64,000 bases of DNA from Romboutsia lituseburensis (GTDB taxonomy: Bacteria > Bacillota > Clostridia > Peptostreptococcales > Peptostreptococcaceae). Below are positions 1 to 11,524 of this stretch, piece after piece. The stretch is from the NCBI RefSeq assembly GCF_024723825.1, contig NZ_JANQBQ010000001.1, forward strand, positions 2,728,001-2,792,000, given 5' to 3'. How positions within the stretch are numbered: position 1 is the first letter of the stretch; every line of letters begins with the position of its first letter. Position numbers and translations under genes: made by a program. The notes beneath the pieces are model-generated. The model was not told the origin of the DNA. It ran no database searches and saw nothing but the letters and a program-made list of their open reading frames with translations.

Positions 1-1
1 T

Positions 2-292
2 AAAATGGCAAAAGAATGCAAGGATATGCTGTCTCAAGTTAAATTAGCGTTAGAAAATGAAGACGAAGAGCTATGCTATAAAATAGCAGCTCAAGATGAT
101 AGAATTGATGATCTATATGTTCAAATTCATGTAGATTGCTTAGAAATTATGAATCAAAATCCAGCTACAGTAAATCAAGGTGTTAGATTATTATTTGTAG
201 GTAGATACCTAGAAAGAATAGGGGATCATATAACTAATGTATGTGAAAAGTTAATATACGCTATAAAAGGCGATATGGTAGAGATTGGGTAA
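2..292 (+). CDS. phoU: PhoU-like phosphate regulator, C-terminal part (cut by window start)
   Basis: The reading frame is open from the window edge and ends at TAA 290-292, so only about the last 95 residues are visible. A full PhoU has roughly 215-220 residues. The visible part matches the second PhoU helical repeat: acidic E/D-rich helices and the family signature GRYLERIGDHITNVCE, where the E/R/D residues contribute to metal binding in known structures. PhoU proteins dampen the PstSCAB phosphate transporter and PhoR signalling at the inner face of the membrane. The pst genes would be expected just upstream, outside the window. Identification is by signature. Confidence 0.88.
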   Translation, partial: KMAKECKDMLSQVKLALENEDEELCYKIAAQDDRIDDLYVQIHVDCLEIMNQNPATVNQGVRLLFVGRYLERIGDHITNVCEKLIYAIKGDMVEIG

Positions 293-406
293 AATTATAT
301 TTTACCTTTCTTTTTTGTAATTAGAAAATAAATTAAAAAAATATGTTTAAAAAACTTATTATCTTTCCATAATCTAAATATAAAAAAGTAATGAGGGGGA
401 AGGATA

Positions 407-646
407 ATGAGTAAACAAAAGAATTATAGAAATTTATTAGAGGTATTAATGGAAGGCGAAAAAGAAAATAGAGATTTACAAGATTACATATGTGAGATAT
501 TTCCAGAGAAAGCTTCTGATTCAAAATATATAGAAAAATTATACTGCAGAGTATGTGATATATATGATGCAATAGATATTGATATAGATAAGTACTGGAT
601 AGCTAACAATTATATAAACATGCTAAGAGAAGTTAAAATATTTTAA
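407..646 (+). CDS. Small acidic protein of unknown function
   Basis: An ORF of 79 codons with a good ribosome site (GAGGGGGAAGG, 391-402) and followed at once by an intrinsic terminator, so it looks like a real single gene. The product is rich in E, D, Y and I and predicted mostly helical. It has a C-x-V-C-D stretch near residues 47-51 but no second metal-ligand pair. There is no signal peptide or membrane segment. I do not recognise the family. Confidence 0.6.
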   Translation: MSKQKNYRNLLEVLMEGEKENRDLQDYICEIFPEKASDSKYIEKLYCRVCDIYDAIDIDIDKYWIANNYINMLREVKIF

Positions 647-648
647 AA

Positions 649-691
649 AGAAAAAGACTATTAAAAATATTAATTTAATAGTCTTTTTCTT
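649..691 (+). terminator. Intrinsic terminator after the 79-residue ORF
   Basis: The inverted repeat AAAAAGACTATTA / TAATAGTCTTTTT is followed by T-rich sequence. The rest of the 647-955 gap is very AT-rich and holds only this terminator and the putative gdh promoter. Confidence 0.8.
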
Positions 692-882
692 TTTAAAAAA
701 TATATTTATATATAAGTAAAAAAATATAGAAAAATATTGTCAAACAGCTTTAAAAGTCAGAAAATTCTATATTAATTAAACCTTAAAAAATAATGCAATA
801 TAATAAAAAAATATAATTATATTAATACTAAAGTGTAATTTTATTAATTAAAATAAGTAAGAAAATTTTTACAAAAAAGATA

Positions 883-2308
<1,426 letters not shown>

Positions 2309-2337
2309 TAAACTCACTAAAAAGTTTATATATAGTC

Positions 2338-2368
2338 GGGGACTATCTGAAAAGATAGTCTCCTTTTT
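2338..2368 (+). terminator. Intrinsic terminator of gdhA
   Basis: GGGGACTATCT / AGATAGTCTCC hairpin followed by TTTTT. Confidence 0.88.
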
Positions 2369-2506
2369 GCGTTGTAGTAATTTATATATAAATATGATTA
2401 AATACTATCGACAAATAATACATTTATATAGATAATATTAAAGTAGTATAAAATATCTAAAAAGGTCATAAAAAATTAAATATTTCTACGACCAGGAGGT
2501 AAGATT

Positions 2507-3379
2507 TTGAAATTGCAAAAGATGGGAATGAGGACCACAAAAACAGGTTTAGCAGTTATGTTATGTGTAATTCTGGGTGGGCTTTTAGTTGAAAGTCCTT
2601 TTTATTCAGCGACGGCATGTATAATATCTATGCAAGATACCGTAAAAGGATCTATGAAAGCAGGTGTAAATAGAGTAAAGGGGACAATTTTAGGCGGAAT
2701 AATAGGATATTTAATCGTTTTAATCGATCCAGGAAATCCTATATTATGTGGGATAGGAGTTATGGCAACTATTTATGTATGTAATTTATTTAAGTTGAAT
2801 AAATCAATAGTAGTAGCATGTGTAACATTTTTATCTATACATTTAGGAATAATAGACTCAAATCCAGCTCAGTACTCTTTTCACAGAGTGCTAGATACAT
2901 CTATAGGTGTAGTAGTAGGTGTGTTAATAAATTATATTATAGCTAGGCCAGACTATTTAGATAGCACTATAAATGAATTTAAGCAAATTGAAAAGTTAAC
3001 AGTTGAATTTATTGAATCTAAAATAGTAAATAAAGCAACCTTTGAAATCAAAAAATTAGAAAAAGAAATTAAAAAAGTAGAAAGTATATACTCTAAACTA
3101 GTTGATGAATTAAATTATAGTAGAAACGATGTAGATATAGAAAAACTAGGAGAGGCTCTATGTATTAGTAGAGAAATATATTTTCATATGCAATCTATAG
3201 AGTTATTAGAGAAAAAGCTATACTTAAGTCAAGAAAACTATGAGAAAATAAAAGAATTACATAAATTAGAAGATATAAAATGGGATTTACATGAAAGCAA
3301 AAGTCCTGTTTTTAATTATCATCTAAGCAAAATTATAGATGAAATAAAATTACTTCATAAAATAAATAAATCTAATTAA
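2507..3379 (+). CDS. Aromatic acid exporter family (ArAE_1/FUSC-like) membrane protein
   Basis: 290 residues. The TTG start is chosen because AGGAGGT ends 6 bases upstream (2494-2500); an in-frame ATG follows at 2522. The first 145 residues form about four to five hydrophobic segments with the family pattern RTTKTGLAVML...ESPFYSATACIISMQDT...GG.IGY. The rest is a soluble, lysine/glutamate-rich helical region likely to be a coiled coil. This is the layout of short Firmicutes ArAE_1 proteins, presumed half-units of FUSC-type efflux carriers. Substrate unknown. It stands alone between gdhA and the hydrogenase gene. Confidence 0.75.
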   Translation: MKLQKMGMRTTKTGLAVMLCVILGGLLVESPFYSATACIISMQDTVKGSMKAGVNRVKGTILGGIIGYLIVLIDPGNPILCGIGVMATIYVCNLFKLNKSIVVACVTFLSIHLGIIDSNPAQYSFHRVLDTSIGVVVGVLINYIIARPDYLDSTINEFKQIEKLTVEFIESKIVNKATFEIKKLEKEIKKVESIYSKLVDELNYSRNDVDIEKLGEALCISREIYFHMQSIELLEKKLYLSQENYEKIKELHKLEDIKWDLHESKSPVFNYHLSKIIDEIKLLHKINKSN

Positions 3380-3456
3380 TAATCAATAAAATATAAATAA
3401 AAAACAATGTCTCTGTAAATATTACCTATATAAGTAATATAAGGAGGCATTTTTTT

Positions 3457-4845
3457 ATGGAATCAATTAACTTAAATACAAAGATTTTATATGATTATAA
3501 GATGAGGTTATTTAATGAATTGATAAGGTTAGTATGGGAAGATAATTTAGAAGAGATAGAGAATATTCCTCAAAAGGTTATCGGAGAATATATATACGAA
3601 AAATTTGATAAAGAGACTATTACAAACTTAATGAGAATAACAATGGGACTAGATGTATCAGAAGAATACGATATAACATTAAAAGATTTAGCGTATGAAG
3701 CTATGAATTTGAATGAGGTTACTCAACCAATAATATCTATAATTTCTGAAGCATGTAAATATTGCGATAGAACTAATAAAGAAGAGGAATGTTTTGTAAA
3801 AGAAAAGCATATTAATTGTAATGTGAACAACACTTGTAGTTCATGTGGTGATTGTGTGTCAAAGTGCAACATAGGTGCGATATCGGACAAGATACAATTT
3901 ATACCAATGATAAACCTATTAAAAGATGAAAAATGTCCGGTATATGCGATAGTCGCTCCTGCTTTTGTAGGCCAGTTTGGAGATGAAGTAACTCCTGGAA
4001 AATTAAGAACAGCTTTAAAATTATTAGGATTTGAAGATATGATAGAAGTTGCTTTGGCGGCGGATATATTAACTGCTAAAGAAGCTTATGAATATTGTGA
4101 ACATATGAAAGATAATCCCGAAGGGTACTTTATAACTAGCTGTTGTTGCCCTGTATGGGTAGGTATGATTGAAAATAATTTTAAAAATGTATTACCAAAT
4201 GTTTCACCATCGGTATCTCCTATGATAGCCTGTGGAAGAGCTATAAAATTATTAAATCCAATTGCAAAAGTAGTATTTATAGGACCTTGTATGGCAAAGA
4301 AAAAAGAAGCAGTTATAGATGAACTAAAGGGAGCGATAGACTTTGTTTTAACTTTTAAAGAAGTAGAAGAAATATTTAATTCATTAAATGTTAATTTAGC
4401 AGACCAAGAAGATGAAAGTAGAGTAGAAGCTTCCTTTGCAGGACGTGTGTACGCTAAAAGTGGAGGTGTTAGTGAAGCTATAAAAATGTCATCTAAGAGG
4501 ATCAATGAAGCTATAAAATTTATAAGTCACTCATTCCAAGGTACAAAAGAATGCAAAGAGGGACTAGAGAAATTAAGCAATAATGAAATAAATGCTACTT
4601 TTATAGAAGGTATGGGATGTGTAGGAGGATGCGTTGGTGGCCCAAAAAGAATCTTAACAGTTGAAAAAGGGACAAAGCATGTAGAGTATTATTGTAAAGA
4701 AACTCAAATGGAAACACCGTTTGAAAATTTAAATGTAATTCAGTTTTTAACTATGATGGGGATAAAAAGAATTGAATCGTTAGGAGAAAAAGAAGAAGAA
4801 CAAGTACTAAAAATATTTAGTAGAAATATCACAGATAATAATTAA
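3457..4845 (+). CDS. Monomeric [FeFe]-hydrogenase-like protein with variant H-cluster motifs
   Basis: 462 residues. A 4Fe-4S ferredoxin-type motif (Cys 127, 130, 133, 137, then 'NIGAI') is followed by the H-cluster domain. Its three signatures are TSCCCPVW (227-234), GPCMAKKKEA (276-285) and EGMGCVGGCVGG (384-395). The first has an extra Cys compared with the TSCCPxW of classic group A enzymes, and the second starts GPC instead of MPC, so this belongs to a divergent group of unknown role rather than to the main CpI-type hydrogenase. The N-terminal 100 residues are helical with C100/C103. No Trx-like or NADH-binding partner genes are adjacent. It may evolve or sense hydrogen in the cytoplasm; activity is not assured. 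Confidence 0.85.
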   Translation: MESINLNTKILYDYKMRLFNELIRLVWEDNLEEIENIPQKVIGEYIYEKFDKETITNLMRITMGLDVSEEYDITLKDLAYEAMNLNEVTQPIISIISEACKYCDRTNKEEECFVKEKHINCNVNNTCSSCGDCVSKCNIGAISDKIQFIPMINLLKDEKCPVYAIVAPAFVGQFGDEVTPGKLRTALKLLGFEDMIEVALAADILTAKEAYEYCEHMKDNPEGYFITSCCCPVWVGMIENNFKNVLPNVSPSVSPMIACGRAIKLLNPIAKVVFIGPCMAKKKEAVIDELKGAIDFVLTFKEVEEIFNSLNVNLADQEDESRVEASFAGRVYAKSGGVSEAIKMSSKRINEAIKFISHSFQGTKECKEGLEKLSNNEINATFIEGMGCVGGCVGGPKRILTVEKGTKHVEYYCKETQMETPFENLNVIQFLTMMGIKRIESLGEKEEEQVLKIFSRNITDNN

Positions 4846-4874
4846 AGTTATTATATGAGAGGGAGATTAGGGGG

Positions 4875-5687
4875 ATGAAGTACAAATCTAATATATCTAT
4901 TATTGTGTCTATTATATGTATAGCAATAATTGGTTCAGTAATAGGTTTTAATTATTTTAAGGGAAATGTCAAAGAAACTAGTAATTATACAGAGAACAAT
5001 GAAGTGGCAAGTTTAATAAGAGATAATACACTTACAGAGATTATTAAAAAATCAATAACACCAGAGCAAAAAGGTCCAATACCAAGAACGGGAAAAATAG
5101 CATATATAACTATAGATGATGGACCATCAAAGTATACAAATGAAATCTTAGATATACTAGAAAAAAATGATGTTAAAGCAACTTTCTTTATGATTGATGG
5201 TAATATGAAACTTCATAAAGATGAAGTAGAAAGAATACAGGAAGATGGACATAGTGCAGGATTTCATAGTGTGTCACATGATATAAAACAATTATATAAA
5301 ACTCCTCAAAATACATTAAAAGAATTTGAAACATGTGAAAATACTTTTTATAGTATAACAGGGGAAATATCAAAATTAATAAGACTTCCTTATGGAAGTA
5401 AACCTTATATGCCAGATGCATCTCATGAATTATTGAAAGAAAATGGATATAAAATGTGGGATTGGAATTTAGATACTCAAGACTGGAGAGCTACTACTGA
5501 TATCATAGTAAGTAATGTACTATATTATGGACGAGATAATCCAAACTTAGTAGTACTAATGCATGAAAAGGAACAAACTGTAAAAGCTTTAGATAGTATG
5601 ATAAAAGTGTTAAAAGACAGAGGCTATGAAATAATGCCAATAACAGAAGACACACAACCTCATAATTATTGGGATAAAAACTTATAA
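4875..5687 (+). CDS. Membrane-anchored polysaccharide deacetylase (NodB domain)
   Basis: 270 residues with an N-terminal membrane anchor (about 8-26), then a short linker and a complete NodB domain. The motifs are TIDDGP (79-84; metal Asp and catalytic Asp), FHSVSHD (130-136; metal His pair), RLPYGS (170-175), DWNLDTQDW (196-204) and LMH (228-230). It should remove N-acetyl groups from extracytoplasmic peptidoglycan or a related polysaccharide, often giving lysozyme resistance. The gene begins 29 bp after the hydrogenase gene with an AGAGGGAGA ribosome site, so the two may be co-transcribed by read-through. The exact substrate cannot be told from sequence. Confidence 0.9.
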   Translation: MKYKSNISIIVSIICIAIIGSVIGFNYFKGNVKETSNYTENNEVASLIRDNTLTEIIKKSITPEQKGPIPRTGKIAYITIDDGPSKYTNEILDILEKNDVKATFFMIDGNMKLHKDEVERIQEDGHSAGFHSVSHDIKQLYKTPQNTLKEFETCENTFYSITGEISKLIRLPYGSKPYMPDASHELLKENGYKMWDWNLDTQDWRATTDIIVSNVLYYGRDNPNLVVLMHEKEQTVKALDSMIKVLKDRGYEIMPITEDTQPHNYWDKNL

Positions 5688-5784
5688 AAATATATATAAA
5701 ACTTAAAATCAGGTATATATTATTATAAGTAATTGACAATAATATTAGTAATTGGATATAATTAAATAATAAATGAAAATAAAA

Positions 5785-6118
5785 ACTGTGATGAAGAGGA
5801 GTATATAAATACTACTAAAAGAGATGAAGACTCATAGGCTGAAAGGTCTTCTTGGAATAGATTTGTAGAAGGTAGCTTCGGAGTTTCTAAGCTGAACTAA
5901 CAGTAAGCTTAGACGGTGTGAATCGTTAAAATCTATTGAGAGCCATAACTATGAAACTAAGTTTAATTATTTTTAAATATGTGAACTTGAACGATGGATG
6001 TGACAGCGTAAATACGAGTGTTATATTATTGTTAAAATTAAGCATAGCATAGTTTGTGGAATTAAGGTGGTAACGCGAGCTTTTCGTCCTTATTATAGGA
6101 TGAAGAGCTTTTTTTATG
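5785..6118 (+). promoter_or_regulatory. T-box riboswitch controlling valS (valine specifier GUA)
   Basis: The 330-nt leader before valS has the T-box sequence AAGGTGGTAACGCGAGC (6064-6080), whose TGGT pairs with the acceptor end of uncharged tRNA. It is followed by the terminator hairpin AGCTTTTCGTCCT / AGGATGAAGAGCT and a T-run (6078-6117). A stem I with GGCTGAAAGGTC in its distal part is at 5821-5850. By alignment of GAAgGTAgc with the usual specifier context, the codon is GTA (5872-5874), valine, which agrees with the downstream gene. Uncharged tRNA-Val should favour read-through. The specifier assignment is inferred; the T-box call is firm. Confidence 0.92.
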
Positions 6119-6198
6119 CTTAAGTAAATTATATTGCATCAATAGATATGGATAAATAAGCAAATAATTATATTAATTATAAATAAGGAGGAAACACA

Positions 6199-8862
6199 AT
6201 GGAAAATACTAATTTACCAAAAACGTATAATCCTAAAGATTTTGAATCTAGATTATACTCAAAGTGGGTTGAAGATGGATTATTCAAGTCTAAGCCAAAC
6301 CCAAATAAGAAGCCATTTACAATAATGCTTCCACCGCCAAATATAACAGGGCAATTACATATGGGACATGCACTTGACCATACATTACAAGATATACTTA
6401 TAAGATGGAAGAGAATGGACGGTTATGAAGCTTTATGGCAACCAGGAACTGACCATGCATCTATAGCAACAGAAGTTAAAGTTGTTGAAAGAATAAAAGA
6501 ACAAGAAGGAAAAACTAAGTATGAAATAGGAAGAGAAGAATTCCTAAACAGAGCTATGGACTGGAGAAATGAATTTGGTAGAAAGATAGTAGACCAAATG
6601 AAACAGTTAGGAGATTCTTGTGACTGGGATAGAGAAAGATTCACAATGGATGAAGGATGTAACGAAGCTGTTACTGAGTTCTTTGTGAAACTATATGAAA
6701 AAGGTCAGATATACAGAGGAAACAGAATAATAAACTGGTGTCCTGATTGTAAGACTACTTTATCAGATGCTGAAGTTGAACACGAAGAGCATGATGGTAA
6801 ATTCTATCACATAAAATATCCAATAAAAGGTAGTGATGAATTCTTAGAAATAGCTACAACTAGACCAGAAACAATGTTAGGAGATACAGGTATAGCTGTA
6901 AATCCAGAAGATGAAAGATACAAGCATTTAGTAGGTAAGCATGCTATACTTCCTATGATAGGAAGAGATTTAATAATAGTTGCTGACGATTATGTTGATT
7001 TAGAGTTTGGTACTGGTGCAGTTAAAATGACTCCAGCTCATGACCCTAATGATTTTGAAGTAGGTCAAAGACATAATCTTGAAAAGATAAATGTAATGAA
7101 CGAAGATGGAACTATGAATAAGTTAGCTGGTAAATACGAAGGTATGGACAGATATGAGTGCAGAAAGCAACTTATAGCTGATTTAGATGAAGCAGGATAC
7201 ATGATAGCAATAAAAGACCACAATCATAATGTAGGTTCTTGTTATAGATGTAAAACTGTAGTTGAGCCAAGACTTTCTGATCAATGGTTCGTTAAAATGG
7301 ACGAGCTTGCTAAGCCTGCTTTAGATATATTAAAGAAGAAAGATTTAGAATTCGTTCCTGATAAATTTGATAAAACATATACTCAATGGTTAGAAAATAT
7401 AAGAGACTGGTGTATATCAAGACAATTATGGTGGGGTCACCAAATACCAGCTTACTACTGCCAAGAATGTGGTGAAGTAGTTGTTGCTAAAGAAATGCCA
7501 AAGCAATGTAAATGTGGATGCACTAACTTCAAGCAAGATGAAGATGTTCTAGATACATGGTTCTCTTCTGCATTATGGCCTTTCTCAACTTTAGGATGGC
7601 CAAACAATACAGAGGAATTAAACTACTACTATCCAACAAGTGTACTTGTAACTGGATACGATATAATATTCTTCTGGGTAGTTAGAATGGCATTTGCAGG
7701 AATGTTCTGTATGGGTGAAACTCCATTTGAACATGTATTAATACATGGACTAGTTAGAGACTCTGAAGGTAGAAAAATGAGTAAATCTCTAGGAAACGGA
7801 ATAGATCCATTAGAAGTAATAGACCAATATGGAGCAGATGCTCTAAGATTCATGTTAGCAACTGGAAATTCCCCAGGAAATGACATGAGATTCTACATGG
7901 AAAGAGTAGAAGCATCAAGAAACTTCGCTAATAAATTATGGAATGCATCAAGATTTGTATTCATGAATATAGATGAAGAAATAATGGAAGGTGTAACTAG
8001 AGAATCTCTAGAAGCTAATATGACATTAGCTGATAAATGGATAATATCAAGAGCAAACAACGTTATTAAAGAAGTTACTGAGAACATGAATAAGTTTGAT
8101 TTAGGTATAGCAGCTCAAAAGATATATGACTTTGCATGGTCAGAGTACTGTGACTGGTATATAGAAATAGTTAAGCCAAGATTATATTCTGAAGATAAAG
8201 AAGCTAAACAAACAGCTCTATATACATTAACATATGTATTAGAAAAGATATTAAAACTTCTTCATCCATATATGCCGTTTATAACAGAAGAAATATATAC
8301 TCACCTTCCAACAGTAGAAGGAAGTATAGTAGTAGCTGAGTTCCCTCACTACAATGAATCTGATAATATGGCTAAAGAAGAAGAAATGATGAACTTAACA
8401 ATGGATGGTATAAGAAACATAAGAAATGTAAGAGCAGAAATGAATGTACCACCATCAAAGAAAGCTAAGGTTATAATAGTTCCAACAGCTGAAAAGAAAG
8501 AAGCTATGGAATCAGGTAAAGATTATTTTGTAACATTAGCATCTGCATCAGTAGTTGAAATAGTTGAAGATGAAACTAATATACCTGAAGATGCAGTAAG
8601 TGTTGTTATAGAAGGTGTTAAGATATTCATACCACTTGATGAATTAGTTGACTTCACTAAAGAATTAGATAGATTAAACAAAGAAAAAGCTAAATTAGAA
8701 GGCGAAATAAAGAGAGTTAACGGAAAACTTTCAAACCAAGGATTCTTAGCTAAAGCTCCAGAAAGCTTAGTAAATGAAGAAAAAGCTAAGAAAGAAAAGT
8801 TTGAAGAAATGATGAACTCTGTTGTAGAAAGAATAGCTAACATAGAAGCTAAAATGAAATAA
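6199..8862 (+). CDS. valS: Valyl-tRNA synthetase
   Basis: 887 residues, the normal bacterial length. It charges tRNA-Val in the cytoplasm and edits mischarged threonine. The class I signatures are present: [14 protein letters not shown] (HIGH element near 53-56) and RKMSKS at 525-530. The inserted editing domain follows the cysteine-containing NWCPDC region (about 174-180), and the C-terminal 70 residues form the ValS tRNA-binding coiled coil. A GGAGG ribosome site precedes the ATG. Expression is set by the T-box upstream; an intrinsic terminator follows. Confidence 0.98.
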   Translation: MENTNLPKTYNPKDFESRLYSKWVEDGLFKSKPNPNKKPFTIMLPPPNITGQLHMGHALDHTLQDILIRWKRMDGYEALWQPGTDHASIATEVKVVERIKEQEGKTKYEIGREEFLNRAMDWRNEFGRKIVDQMKQLGDSCDWDRERFTMDEGCNEAVTEFFVKLYEKGQIYRGNRIINWCPDCKTTLSDAEVEHEEHDGKFYHIKYPIKGSDEFLEIATTRPETMLGDTGIAVNPEDERYKHLVGKHAILPMIGRDLIIVADDYVDLEFGTGAVKMTPAHDPNDFEVGQRHNLEKINVMNEDGTMNKLAGKYEGMDRYECRKQLIADLDEAGYMIAIKDHNHNVGSCYRCKTVVEPRLSDQWFVKMDELAKPALDILKKKDLEFVPDKFDKTYTQWLENIRDWCISRQLWWGHQIPAYYCQECGEVVVAKEMPKQCKCGCTNFKQDEDVLDTWFSSALWPFSTLGWPNNTEELNYYYPTSVLVTGYDIIFFWVVRMAFAGMFCMGETPFEHVLIHGLVRDSEGRKMSKSLGNGIDPLEVIDQYGADALRFMLATGNSPGNDMRFYMERVEASRNFANKLWNASRFVFMNIDEEIMEGVTRESLEANMTLADKWIISRANNVIKEVTENMNKFDLGIAAQKIYDFAWSEYCDWYIEIVKPRLYSEDKEAKQTALYTLTYVLEKILKLLHPYMPFITEEIYTHLPTVEGSIVVAEFPHYNESDNMAKEEEMMNLTMDGIRNIRNVRAEMNVPPSKKAKVIIVPTAEKKEAMESGKDYFVTLASASVVEIVEDETNIPEDAVSVVIEGVKIFIPLDELVDFTKELDRLNKEKAKLEGEIKRVNGKLSNQGFLAKAPESLVNEEKAKKEKFEEMMNSVVERIANIEAKMK

Positions 8863-8864
8863 CA

Positions 8865-8899
8865 AAAAAGAGTGTCTTATTTTTAAGACACTCTTTCTT
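8865..8899 (+). terminator. Intrinsic terminator of valS
   Basis: AAAAAGAGTGTCTTA / TAAGACACTCTTT hairpin followed by T-rich sequence. Confidence 0.88.
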
Positions 8900-8972
8900 T
8901 ATTTTCTTTAATAAATATCTAAAATTAAAAAACAAAAAAGTATTAAATATCAAATTTAATAAAGTTTATATT

Positions 8973-9512
8973 CTAATTAGAGATAGAATTTAACTTATTT
9001 GAAATAATATCTTTTATCTTATTGCTTTTATCTAATAAATCATTTAGCTTTTGATTACTTTTATTTAAAGTATTATTTAATTCTTTGCTAGATTTATCAG
9101 CTTTGCTCTTAACATCATCTATACTAGACTGAGCATTAGATATTTGATGGTTAACATCATTTATTTTGGATGTTAACTGGTTTTTGTTATTTTCAACAGA
9201 ATTTAATTTATCATTTACTTTATTTAACTTATAAGATGTATCACTTAAGTCTGGAATATTTATATTGGACTTACTTGAACCTGCTGAATTATTTTCTAGA
9301 TTATCTGATTCTAGTTCTAAGTTTAATTGGTCAAGTTTATTTCTAACTTCTTTACCTATATCTAAATCAGACGTAGAACTATCAGTTGCTTCTTCTGATT
9401 TAGCAGAATCTTCGGCGCTTTTAACTTCTGTCATATGTGAATCATCAAGTTTTGAACAACCGCTTAATGTCAATATTGATATTATTGGAATCATAATGCA
9501 AGCTTTTTTCAT
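8973..9512 (-). CDS. Lipoprotein with a long coiled-coil tail, function unknown
   Basis: About 179 residues. The ATG at 9510-9512 is preferred over an upstream TTG (9516-9518) because the GGGGG ribosome site is 8 bases from the ATG but almost touches the TTG. A signal peptide ends in the lipobox L-S-G-C (Cys near residue 19), so the product should be lipid-anchored outside the membrane. After an S/E/D-rich linker the last 100 residues are N/K/S-rich helix (repeated KLN, NKN, SKI patterns) likely to form a coiled coil. It is low-complexity and I do not recognise a family. Confidence 0.72.
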   Translation of the reverse strand: MKKACIMIPIISILTLSGCSKLDDSHMTEVKSAEDSAKSEEATDSSTSDLDIGKEVRNKLDQLNLELESDNLENNSAGSSKSNINIPDLSDTSYKLNKVNDKLNSVENNKNQLTSKINDVNHQISNAQSSIDDVKSKADKSSKELNNTLNKSNQKLNDLLDKSNKIKDIISNKLNSISN

Positions 9513-9756
9513 ATTCAATTCCCCCTGTAATTATTATGTTTAGAATTCTAACTACATTATAATCTTTTTTTCAAAAATTGTATACAAGATTATAATGTTT
9601 TTATATTAAAAATTATTAAAATAATAATAAATTAGTAATCTTAACACTTTATTTTAATTAAATTATTTAACAGTATAAATAGCATAATAATTAAATATAT
9701 TTATAGTCATTAGTGGTATAATATGAATAAAAATAAATGAAAATTTGGAGGGTAAA

Positions 9757-10380
9757 ATGGCAGGGAATTTATTTGGAAAAATAGCAGCAGACACATTAGG
9801 ATTATCAGATATTGGAAAGATAATTGAACCTAAAGACTTTGATAAAGTTGATGGTGATGATTATATAATGCATGAAGATGGAGAAAAAATATTTTTTGTA
9901 ATAAAGTCTAAATCTGACGAGTATGTGTTTACTAATAGAGGGCTTTTACATGTAGATGGAGCAAGTGCAGTTAGTAAAAAAAGAACAGTAGAAAGACATG
10001 AATTTTATTATGAAAAAGTTCATTCAGTAACTTTAGAGACAGCTGGAACTGTAGACTTAGATATAGAAATAAAATTTAATTTCGGAAATCAAGCATTTAG
10101 TATTGATGTAGATAAAAATCAATTAGAGCAATTAAAGGATTTATATAAAGCTTTAGTTGAAATAGGAAAACTTCAAGGAAAAAATTATATATCAATAGAA
10201 GATGGAACTAATGGCTTAAAAATGGCAAATGAAGCTTTATCAAGATGTGTAATTGAAGGAAATGTAACAAATATAGTACATGATTTAACTAACTTTAATT
10301 TAGATTGGATGGAAGCATTAAGAAAAAAATATAGTAATAAAGATTTCACTGAGGTATTTGAAAAATATATAAATAATTAG
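9757..10380 (+). CDS. Bacterial PH-domain protein (YvbH-like)
   Basis: 207 residues from the ATG at 9757; GGAGGG ends 4-5 bases upstream, whereas an earlier TTG overlaps that ribosome site. The middle section has the bacterial pleckstrin-homology pattern seen in YvbH-like proteins: IFFVIKSKSDEYVFTNRGLL, then E-x-HEFYYEKVHSV and alternating strands to about residue 130. A helical C-terminal region follows. No membrane segments. Role unknown; the family is annotated only by fold. Confidence 0.7.
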   Translation: MAGNLFGKIAADTLGLSDIGKIIEPKDFDKVDGDDYIMHEDGEKIFFVIKSKSDEYVFTNRGLLHVDGASAVSKKRTVERHEFYYEKVHSVTLETAGTVDLDIEIKFNFGNQAFSIDVDKNQLEQLKDLYKALVEIGKLQGKNYISIEDGTNGLKMANEALSRCVIEGNVTNIVHDLTNFNLDWMEALRKKYSNKDFTEVFEKYINN

Positions 10381-10385
10381 TATAT

Positions 10386-10420
10386 AAAAGCTAACTCATA
10401 ATTTATGAGTTAGCTTTTAT
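10386..10420. terminator. Intrinsic terminator after the PH-domain gene
   Basis: Perfect hairpin AAAAGCTAACTCAT / ATGAGTTAGCTTTT with a T-rich tail. Confidence 0.85.
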
Positions 10421-10501
10421 ATATTTTAATAAATTTTTTAAAGGATAATATTTAATTTAAGTGAATATATATACCTTAAATAATTTAAAAGGGAGAATTT
10501 T

Positions 10502-11291
10502 ATGATACAAAAACTGAGTGAAAAAGATAGAGAATTAGTGTTATCTTATGTAGGTAAACAGCCAAGTATAAATTTATTTCTTATAGGAGATATAGAACAA
10601 TTTGGATTTGATAAAGATTTTCAAGATGTCTGGGGTAATTTTGATGATAAAGGAAATCTGAAAGGTGTTTTGCTTAGATATTTAAATAATTTTATACCAT
10701 ATTATGAAGATGATAATGAAAATTTAGACGAATTCAAAGAAATTATAAAATCGTACAATGGCAAAAAATTAATATCTGGAAAAAAAGATTTGCTATATAA
10801 ATTTGATGGTATTTTAAAAAATCAAAAATCAAGAGATACATATTTTTGTGAACTTAGAGATAAAGAAAATTTAATAAAATATGATGAGAGTGTAAAGTTA
10901 GCTATAGGAAAAGACGCAAAAAGGATATGCGATATATTAAATACAATAGAAGAATTTGATACATCTGAGCATAATGAAAATATTATAAGAGATAGGATAG
11001 AAGATAAAAGTGGTAGAGCTTATTATATAGAAAAAGATAAGAATGAAATAATTTGTATTGCTCAGACGACTGCTGAAAATAGTAAATCAGCTATGGTAGT
11101 AGGTGTTGCAACTAGATTTGGTTATAGGGAGAAAGGTTATATGAGCAAATGTCTTTCAAAACTTTGTAATGATTTATTAAGTGAAGGTAAAAGTTTATGC
11201 TTATTTTATGATAATCCCAAAGCTGGTAAAATATATAATAAAATAGGGATTTAAAGAAATTGGAATTTGGACTATGTTGATAGGAGAATAA
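10502..11291 (+). pseudogene. GNAT-family acetyltransferase with a frameshift near its 3' end
   Basis: The main frame runs 10502-11254 (250 residues) and ends ...IYNKIGI-stop. In the adjacent frame the next codons, 11250-11291, read FKEIGIWTMLIGE-stop, which is the expected last strand of a GNAT fold (YxKxGFKEIGxWxML). The break is at the GGG run 11246-11248: removing one G restores GGA-TTT, G-F, and the codon GGA is much commoner here. The domain has the acetyl-CoA loop region VVGVATRFGYREKGYMSKC near 199-217. It is either a recent single-base insertion or a sequencing error; a protein missing only its last strand might still fold poorly. Confidence 0.75.
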
Positions 11292-11332
11292 AATCAATAA
11301 AAATATAAAACCCAATAATTAAATTAGTTTAA

Positions 11333-11376
11333 AAAAATCCATATAGTAAATATATTTACTATATGGATTTTTAATA
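11333..11376. terminator. Bidirectional-type hairpin after the acetyltransferase
   Basis: AAAAATCCATATAGTAAATA / TATTTACTATATGGATTTTT inverted repeat with A and T runs on the two sides. Confidence 0.85.
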
Positions 11377-11443
11377 TTTATACTAAATAAGAGTTTAATT
11401 TAGTTTTTATTAAAGTCAAAATATACTATAATAAAAAGTAGAT

Positions 11444-11479
11444 AAAGTTGTCCTAAAATGTTGGAAATAGGACAACTTT
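11444..11479 (+). repeat. Inverted repeat in the folC leader
   Basis: Perfect 11-bp arms AAAGTTGTCCT (11444-11454) and AGGACAACTTT (11469-11479) around a 14-nt loop, 45 bp before folC. It ends in only four Ts, so it may be a weak terminator or attenuator, or an operator. It matches no riboswitch class I know. Confidence 0.55.
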
Positions 11480-11524
11480 TACATATAAACACATAAAAGA
11501 GAAACTGACTAAGGGGGAAGTGGG

